Below the pieces are notes generated by a model. That model was not told the DNA's origin and did not search any database. It saw only the letters and a list, made by a program, of their open reading frames with translations. A DNA stretch of 18,926 nucleotides. It comes from CAYLLT01 sp964591605 (GTDB lineage Bacteria; Planctomycetota; Phycisphaerae; UBA1845; PWPN01). Numbering within the stretch: position 1 is the stretch's first letter; the number at the start of each line of letters is the position of its first letter. Shown piece by piece: positions 14,493 to 18,926 of this stretch. The position numbers and the translations under genes are program-made. The stretch covers positions 1-18,926 of the forward strand of contig CAZQEN010000127.1 of assembly GCA_964591605.1 (NCBI GenBank). The letters are read 5' to 3'.

Positions 14493-14590
14493 CGAATGAC
14501 GAAATCCGAATGACGAATCAAGCCCGAAATCCGAATGACCAGGAGCGGGCCGCGGCCCTCGCCCGGTCATTGAGGCTTCGTCATTCGTCA
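14493..14590. repeat. Dispersed inverted-repeat element, family 1, copy 2
   Basis: It lies between the protease gene and the NagX-like gene. It starts with CGAATGACGAAATCCGAATG (14493-14512), the exact reverse complement of 2503-2522, and ends with GGCTTCGTCAT (14574-14584), the reverse complement of 2447-2457. Compared with copy 1 it has an extra CGAATCAAGCCCGAAATC-type duplication and a central perfect palindrome GGGCCGCGGCCC (14547-14558). No coding potential. The size and end conservation with a variable palindromic centre resemble REP or MITE families. Confidence 0.75.
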
Positions 14591-14598
14591 TTTCTGCT

Positions 14599-16014
14599 CT
14601 ACGGCAGCGTGATCTCGGTGTCGGAGCCGGCGGCCTTGATCCTGACCGGGCCGGTGAGCTGGGGGGTGAGGCGGCGCAGGGCGCGGACTTCGCGGACCTC
14701 GTCATCGCCCACCTGCCGGATGACCTGCCCGGGTTTCAAGCCGGCCTTCGAGGCGGCGCCGCCGGACTCGACATGGACGACGACCACGCCGCTGGTATCG
14801 TCGGGAAGCTTGTAGGTTTCGCGGAGATCGTCCGACAGGTCGGCCAGCCGCATGCCGCGCCAGTTCAGGGGCGCCTCGATGTGCACGCCGCGGAGCAGAT
14901 TCTTGCGCGGCGCCGGGGCGAGCGTCGAGGTGAGCAGTTGATGGTTGCGATAGTACTTGACCTGGACGTCCTTGCCGACGGTGGCCGCGCCGACCAGACG
15001 AATGAGCTGATCGACGTCTTCGACCAGCACGCTGTCGAACTCGACGACGATGTCGCCGGACTGCAGCTTGCCTGCGGCCGGGGCGCCCGAGGTGACGTCC
15101 CGCACCAGCGCACCGCCTGACAGGGGCGCTCCCGCACTGCGACGCTGAGACTCGCTGGGCCGATCGAGTTGAACGCCGATGAAGCCGTACGGGACTTCCT
15201 CGCCCCGCTTGAGGCGGTCGATGATCTCCCGGACGCGGGCGTCCACGGAGATGGCGTAGCCGACGCCTTCACTGCGGCCGGAGCGCGTGGAGATGGCCGT
15301 AGTGATCCCCACCACCTCGCCGCGGAGATTGAGCAGCGGGCCGCCGCTGTTGCCGGGGTTGATCCGCGCGTCGGTCTGGAGCAGGTTGCCGTAGTAGCGC
15401 TGCTGCGAGAGGTCGAGCTTCTGGGTCAGATCCTGGCCCATCGCGCTGATGATGCCGAAGCTCATGGCGGTACGGCCGTAGTTCTCGGAGGCCGAACCGA
15501 ACGGATTCCCCATCACGATCGCAAAATGCCCCTGCCGGACAGTCGCCGCATCGCCGAGCTGCGCCGGCCGAAGATCCGGCGCTTCGATCCTCAGCACCGC
15601 CAGGTCGCTGCGCGGATCACTGGTAAGGCCCTGCACGCTGTAGCTCTGCCCGTTCCACAGGATGCACTCGATGTCCTGCGGGAGGGCGTTGTGGACGACG
15701 TGCTCGTTGGTGAGGATGTGCCCCTCCGTCGTCAGGATGACGCCGGTGCCGACGGCCGGGTAAAGCCGGTCGCGGAAACGCCGGTGGTTCTCGTCGTCGG
15801 GCACCTGGTCGCGATCGAAGTCCTCCTCATCCAGCTTGCGCTCGGCGCGGATCGCGACGACGCTGGGCCGGACGCGCTCGGCCACCTCCGCGAGCCCGTT
15901 CTGCAGCTCTTCAAGCGAGGAGGGCGTTGCCCCCCGGACGGAGGGAAGCACCACAAACAGGAAACCGACGATGAGCCGGCTGAGATCCGGACTGCGAATC
16001 ATCTGCAAGGACAT
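14599..16014 (-). CDS. HtrA/Deg-type serine protease with two PDZ domains
   Basis: Periplasmic quality-control protease, 471 residues, peptidase family S1C. An N-terminal signal (RLIVGFLFVVLPSVRGA, ending near 29) is followed by a trypsin-like domain with an intact triad: His105 in LTNEHVVHN, Asp137 in DPRSDLAVLRI and Ser223 in INPGNSGGPLLN. The first PDZ domain starts near 275 (GFIGVQL, then SGAPAAGKLQSGDIVVEFD), and the second near 400 (SGVVVVHVESGGAASKAGLKPGQVIRQVGDDEV), as in DegP/DegQ. The segment between residues 60 and 85 (KLDEEDFDRDQVPDDENHRRFRDR) is highly charged and replaces the usual LA loop. The start at 16014 has a GAGG about 10 nt upstream and a strong TATAAT promoter. It is a single-gene unit; stress control is plausible but no sigmaE-type box was recognised. 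Confidence 0.93.
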   Translation of the reverse strand: MSLQMIRSPDLSRLIVGFLFVVLPSVRGATPSSLEELQNGLAEVAERVRPSVVAIRAERKLDEEDFDRDQVPDDENHRRFRDRLYPAVGTGVILTTEGHILTNEHVVHNALPQDIECILWNGQSYSVQGLTSDPRSDLAVLRIEAPDLRPAQLGDAATVRQGHFAIVMGNPFGSASENYGRTAMSFGIISAMGQDLTQKLDLSQQRYYGNLLQTDARINPGNSGGPLLNLRGEVVGITTAISTRSGRSEGVGYAISVDARVREIIDRLKRGEEVPYGFIGVQLDRPSESQRRSAGAPLSGGALVRDVTSGAPAAGKLQSGDIVVEFDSVLVEDVDQLIRLVGAATVGKDVQVKYYRNHQLLTSTLAPAPRKNLLRGVHIEAPLNWRGMRLADLSDDLRETYKLPDDTSGVVVVHVESGGAASKAGLKPGQVIRQVGDDEVREVRALRRLTPQLTGPVRIKAAGSDTEITLP

Positions 16015-16073
16015 GACACCGCAAACCTCATGGACGGCACTGAGTGACGGCGGACCTGGCGACCGATGGCGCC

Positions 16074-16102
16074 ATTATACCGGTTAATTATTCGGACGTC
16101 CG
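16074..16102 (-). promoter_or_regulatory. Promoter of the HtrA-type protease gene with a palindrome on the -35 box
   Basis: On the minus strand: CGGACG (16097-16102), 17-nt spacer, and a perfect TATAAT (16074-16079). The predicted leader is about 53 nt. The -35 box is the second half of a perfect 10-bp palindrome CGGACGTCCG (16093-16102), a possible operator. The -35 match is poor (3 of 6), consistent with an activated or regulated promoter. Confidence 0.5.
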
Positions 16103-16153
16103 CCCGCTGCGCTGCAGGAACTTTGTCCGCGGTGCATCCGAAAGCCAGGAGGG

Positions 16154-16260
16154 GTCTCGGGTGGCATGGGTCCCGATGTTCATCGGGATACTCGCTGCCC
16201 GTGCAAGCGGGTCACGCGTCGTCTACACCCGCGGTTAAGGATATCCCGGCGCGCCGGGAC
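16154..16260. repeat. Palindromic dispersed repeat, family 2, copy A
   Basis: Begins GGTGGCATGGG, then a perfect hairpin CCCGATG-TT-CATCGGG (16172-16187), GCTGCCCGTGCAAGC (16194-16208), 35 nt of variable DNA, then the palindrome TCCCGGCGCGCCGGGA (16244-16259). The same block order and near-identical spacing occur at 17174-17283, in the same orientation. Non-coding, between the LOG gene and the protease promoter. Confidence 0.7.
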
Positions 16261-16369
16261 CCACACCCGCCTGCCACTGAACTCAGGATGCACCCCTTTG
16301 CCCGCTGTCAGTCGTCCATATGCCCGTTGCCGCTGCCAGCCCCGCCACGGACCACGCATAACGGCCCCA
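16261..16369. other. Spacer between repeat copy A and the LOG gene end
   Basis: No gene or recognisable signal. GC-rich, without a T-tract hairpin that could terminate the LOG transcript; the palindromes of the adjacent repeat may serve instead. Confidence 0.4.
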
Positions 16370-17095
16370 TCACGCGGCATGCCCGTCCCCACCGCCCCCG
16401 ACTCCCAGGGCCCGGATCGGCGGCTCCCACATGGGCCCGGCCTCCTTGTACTTGCCCAGGATGTGGGCCACCGCGTCCTCGTTGCTGTCCGTCAGGTAGA
16501 ACAGCTCCAGATCTCGCGGGTTGATCATGCTCTGGCCCAGCAGCCTGTCCCGGATCCAGTCCACGAGCCCTTTCCAGTAGTCGGTGCCTATGAGAATCAG
16601 CGGCGAGGGCTTGGTCCGTTGCGTCTGCAGCAGGGTGATGGCCTCGAAAAACTCGTCGAGAGTGCCAAACCCGCCGGGGAAACAGACCATGGCCACGGAG
16701 TATTTGACGAACATGACCTTGCGGGCGAAGAAGTAGTCGAAGTCGAGACCGACGTTGAGGTAGGGGTTGGCCTTCTGTTCCTGCGGGATGACGATGTTGA
16801 GCCCGACACTGGTGCCGCCCGCCTCGAACGCTCCCCGATTGGCCGCCTCCATGATGCCGGGGCCGCCACCGGTGATGACGGCGAACCCCTCGCGGGCGAG
16901 CCGCTGCCCGAATTCGCGGGCCTGCTGGTAGACGGGATCGTCCGGGGGCGTGCGGGCGGAACCGAAGACGGTGACGGCCGCGCCGAGGCGGCTCATGGTA
17001 TCGAAGCCGTCGACGAACTCGGCCATGATCCGGAACACGCGCCACGGCTCGTCCGCGGCGGATCGGTAGCTGCTCGGGCCCAGAGACATCCACAT
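16370..17095 (-). CDS. LOG-family (TIGR00730) nucleoside 5'-monophosphate phosphoribohydrolase
   Basis: A 241-residue Rossmann-fold protein formerly labelled lysine decarboxylase-like. The family hallmarks are complete: GSARTPPDDPVY (45-56), ITGGGPGIMEAANRGAFEAGG (74-94) and PGGFGTLDEFFEA (140-152), plus FFARKVMFVKYS (122-133) with the conserved Arg125/Lys126. Proteins with GGxPGxMEA and PGGxGTxxE cleave the N-glycosidic bond of nucleoside monophosphates (cytokinin-activating LOG, or PpnN-like). The bacterial substrate is often AMP or other NMPs, so the natural role is uncertain. I start at 17095 (MWMSLGPSSYR); the good GGAGG site lies about 17 nt upstream, longer than ideal, so a CTG start or the ATG at 17089 are alternatives. 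The gene is alone between two copies of repeat family 2. Confidence 0.88.
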   Translation of the reverse strand: MWMSLGPSSYRSAADEPWRVFRIMAEFVDGFDTMSRLGAAVTVFGSARTPPDDPVYQQAREFGQRLAREGFAVITGGGPGIMEAANRGAFEAGGTSVGLNIVIPQEQKANPYLNVGLDFDYFFARKVMFVKYSVAMVCFPGGFGTLDEFFEAITLLQTQRTKPSPLILIGTDYWKGLVDWIRDRLLGQSMINPRDLELFYLTDSNEDAVAHILGKYKEAGPMWEPPIRALGVGGGGDGHAA

Positions 17096-17173
17096 CAGCG
17101 TATGATCAAACCCCTCCACTCTCAAGGGGCTTTTCCCGTCCGCCCCGGAGCCGGGTGTGTGACACTTTGGTCG

Positions 17174-17283
17174 GGGGTGGCATGGGCAGCGTCGGCTTCG
17201 CTGCGCGAAGCCGATGCTGCCCGTGCAAGCTGCCCCACAGGAAGTATGCATTGAAATCTGCGAATGTCCCGGCGCGCCGGGAC
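17174..17283. repeat. Palindromic dispersed repeat, family 2, copy B
   Basis: GGGTGGCATGGG, then a long hairpin pairing GGGCAGC (17184-17190) with GCTGCCC (17216-17222). It continues through a G-T pair into a 10-bp inner stem TCGGCTTCGC/GCGAAGCCGA with a 3-nt loop. GTGCAAGC follows (17223-17230), then 36 variable nt and the palindrome TCCCGGCGCGCCGGGA (17267-17282). It is a direct repeat of copy A about 1 kb away. It lies between the end of the GH gene and the start of the LOG gene. Confidence 0.75.
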
Positions 17284-17319
17284 ATCCGCCATCGCGGACG
17301 CAGATGGGCCGTGACCCCT

Positions 17320-18926
17320 TCACCTGGCCGCAAACACGTAGTTGAACCGGCTGTTCGGGGCGGCGTCGCCGCTGGTCGTGAACACCATGGGGTCGCCAAT
17401 CGCGACATTGTCGGCCCATTTGAACTGCAGCGAGACGACCTCGCCCGGCCCGCTCAGGCCCAGGGCCGAGCGCGGAATCGCCAGCTCCATCTCGCGACCG
17501 CTCGTGCGGATGGCCGCGTCGCCCTGCTTCCTCCATGTGAGGCCGCCGTCGCTCGCTTCGACGCTGGCCGTCCCGCCTGCCGCGGGCCGGCGGTTCACGA
17601 CAGCGTCATAGCCGCACCAGCCGGTGCGCAGGTTGCGGTCCGCATCGATCAGCAGGGTCATCCAGCTCCCGGCCGGCTCCGCCCCCTCCTCCGGCGCGCG
17701 GGGCTCCGGCGGCGTGATCGCTTCGGCCGTGCGGGCATAGAAGTAGACCTGACGATCATCGAAGGCAACCTTGAGCAGCACGAAATCGTTGCGGCCGGTG
17801 GTGTTGACATACGGGCCGGCCGTTCCGCAGCCGCCGTGCTGGCGGTGCATCGTGTCCCCGGCGTCATCGCGGTACTCGGGCCGCACGTCCGCCCAGTCGC
17901 CAAAGTCGCCGTCGATGGCGATCGTTTTCGGCCCGCCCGCCCGCGGCGGCGGCCGCACCCCCTTGAAACGCCGGATGTAGCTGACCATCTGGTAGTAGTA
18001 ATTGTCGCCATGCCCGCCCTTCATCGGCTCGATGTCGCGGCTGTACTCTTGCGTGAACTGATCGACGAACATGACCGGCTCGCGGACCTTGTTGAACTCG
18101 GCGAACCGGCCGGCGATCCACTCGTTCCAGCCGGTGATGAAGATGAACTCCGGGTCGATCTCGAGGGCCCGCTTCCACTGCTCGGCGACGTTGAGCCCGT
18201 GCAGCACGGCGTCGGGCCACTCATCCTTCGCACCGTCGTGCCAGCTCCGTCCGTAGGTGTTCTTCTCACTGAACGCGCAGAGCCGCCGGCCCGTGCCGTT
18301 CTGAGCCACGCCGACGGTCACCTGCTCGGGCCTGCCCTCCGCGTTGTAGAACGCGTGCTGCGGATGGATCTCGAGCCAGCCCCACTGGTTCGGGCCGGTC
18401 GGGCCCTGGAAGTAGTCGGGCTGCGGCTTGCGGAACGTGAAGAAATCGCGCGTCTCCGCCGGCGACTTGTCCGGGTCGGCCAGGATCAGCGGCTTGCCCT
18501 TCCAGCGGAACCACAGATCAGGGTAGCGGCCGGGCTGATAGAGATCGCGGTACAGCTCGGCGACGACTTTGGGCGGATCCCAGAAGGGCGTGAGGAACGC
18601 GATCTGCGGCGTGCGTCGGCCGCAGCGGCGCAGGTCGGTGAACACCTCGCACAGCCGCGTGTGCACCTTCCGGTACGTCACCTGGTTCGTGACGTCGAAG
18701 ATGATCACATCGACGCCCGCGTCCGAGAGCATTTGGGCATGTTTGGCCAGCACCCACGCGTCGTCGCTGAGGTAATAGCCCAGGAGCGACTCGCCCCAGT
18801 GATGCGGGTGATGCATCGGCCCCCAGAGCGGCGAGTCGGGCTTGCTCATCGCGTCCGGATCCCGGGCGAGGATCTTCGTAATGTCGAACGGCCCCTGATC
18901 CCCGTGCTGGCCGAGCCACAGGAAGT
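17320..18926 (-). CDS. GH99/WbsX-like glycoside hydrolase with C-terminal CBM9-like domain (partial, 5' end outside window)
   Basis: 534 residues are visible; the frame enters the window in mid-gene (FLWLGQHGDQGPFDITKIL...), so the true start and any signal peptide are missing. The first about 300 residues look like a TIM barrel: HHWGESLLGYYLSDDAWVLAKHAQMLSDAGVDVIIFDVTNQ, then IAFLTPFWDPPKVV, PDLWFRWKGKPLILADP, and FIFITGWNEWIAGRF. The last matches the WNEW(A/H)EG-type active-site motif of GH99-like/WbsX proteins, where the Glu is proposed to be catalytic. From about residue 345 a beta-rich domain (TIAIDGDFGDWADVRPEYRDDAGD ... WMTLLIDADRNLRTGW ... MELAIPRSALGL) has the pattern of CBM9-like carbohydrate-binding domains. 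Such proteins are abundant in planctomycetes that degrade complex, often sulfated, polysaccharides. The substrate is unknown and family membership is by eye only. Confidence 0.82.
   Translation of the reverse strand, partial: FLWLGQHGDQGPFDITKILARDPDAMSKPDSPLWGPMHHPHHWGESLLGYYLSDDAWVLAKHAQMLSDAGVDVIIFDVTNQVTYRKVHTRLCEVFTDLRRCGRRTPQIAFLTPFWDPPKVVAELYRDLYQPGRYPDLWFRWKGKPLILADPDKSPAETRDFFTFRKPQPDYFQGPTGPNQWGWLEIHPQHAFYNAEGRPEQVTVGVAQNGTGRRLCAFSEKNTYGRSWHDGAKDEWPDAVLHGLNVAEQWKRALEIDPEFIFITGWNEWIAGRFAEFNKVREPVMFVDQFTQEYSRDIEPMKGGHGDNYYYQMVSYIRRFKGVRPPPRAGGPKTIAIDGDFGDWADVRPEYRDDAGDTMHRQHGGCGTAGPYVNTTGRNDFVLLKVAFDDRQVYFYARTAEAITPPEPRAPEEGAEPAGSWMTLLIDADRNLRTGWCGYDAVVNRRPAAGGTASVEASDGGLTWRKQGDAAIRTSGREMELAIPRSALGLSGPGEVVSLQFKWADNVAIGDPMVFTTSGDAAPNSRFNYVFAAR

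Noticed and set aside
16166..17254. 362-codon plus-strand frame across the LOG gene and both repeats
   Set aside because: Crosses two palindromic repeats and is antisense to the LOG gene with its full signature motifs.
1..18926. CRISPR array, tRNA, rRNA, insertion sequence or integrase
   Set aside because: No regularly spaced short repeats, no tRNA T-loop (GGTTCGAATCC-like) with matching stems, no rRNA blocks and no transposase or integrase motifs were seen on either strand.

Overview
The window looks like a chromosomal segment of a GC-rich planctomycete, plausibly of the Phycisphaerae/Planctomycetia type and possibly metagenomic. The clues are twin-arginine Gfo/Idh/MocA oxidoreductase and sugar-isomerase genes, a NagX/DUF5009-type acyltransferase, a small zinc-ribbon protein, a GH99/WbsX-like hydrolase with a CBM9-like tail, and dispersed palindromic intergenic repeats. 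The lineage is inferred from gene content and was not computed.

Layout. Positions 1-1686 (minus): the end of a type II secretion / pilus-assembly unit, gspF then gspG (cut by the window edge). Positions 1687-2619: a long non-coding stretch with hairpins and one copy of a dispersed inverted repeat. Positions 2620-5222 (plus): purD and, 17 nt later, a Tat-exported oxidoreductase. Positions 5228-6427 (minus): lexA, convergent with the oxidoreductase and only 5 nt from it, preceded by a doubtful overlapping reading frame and a good sigma70-like promoter. Positions 6685-10627 (plus): a zinc-ribbon protein, a TolC-family lipoprotein with its own promoter, and ilvC. Positions 10764-11374 (plus): a small two-gene module, a DUF6932-type nucleotidyltransferase overlapping a 70-residue helical protein. 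Positions 11789-12730 (plus): a Tat-exported sugar phosphate isomerase/epimerase. Positions 12763-14421 (minus): a NagX-like membrane acyltransferase followed by a small membrane protein. Positions 14599-16014 (minus): an HtrA/Deg-type protease with two PDZ domains. Positions 16370-17095 (minus): a LOG-family phosphoribohydrolase gene, bracketed by two copies of a second palindromic repeat family. Positions 17320-18926 (minus): the partial glycoside-hydrolase-like gene.

How it works together. Most of the window is housekeeping: purine synthesis, branched-chain amino acid synthesis, SOS control, envelope proteolysis, secretion and efflux. Interspersed with it are genes typical of planctomycete carbohydrate metabolism: the Tat oxidoreductase, the sugar isomerase, the NagX-like protein and the GH/CBM9 protein.

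The points most worth a second look are: the cofactor loop of IlvC, which has lost the usual 2'-phosphate contacts and points to NADH use; the nucleotidyltransferase plus coiled-coil pair; the two dispersed repeat families, one of which brackets a single gene; and the unresolved reading frame running into lexA. I see no clear novel defence system, CRISPR array, tRNA, rRNA or insertion sequence.
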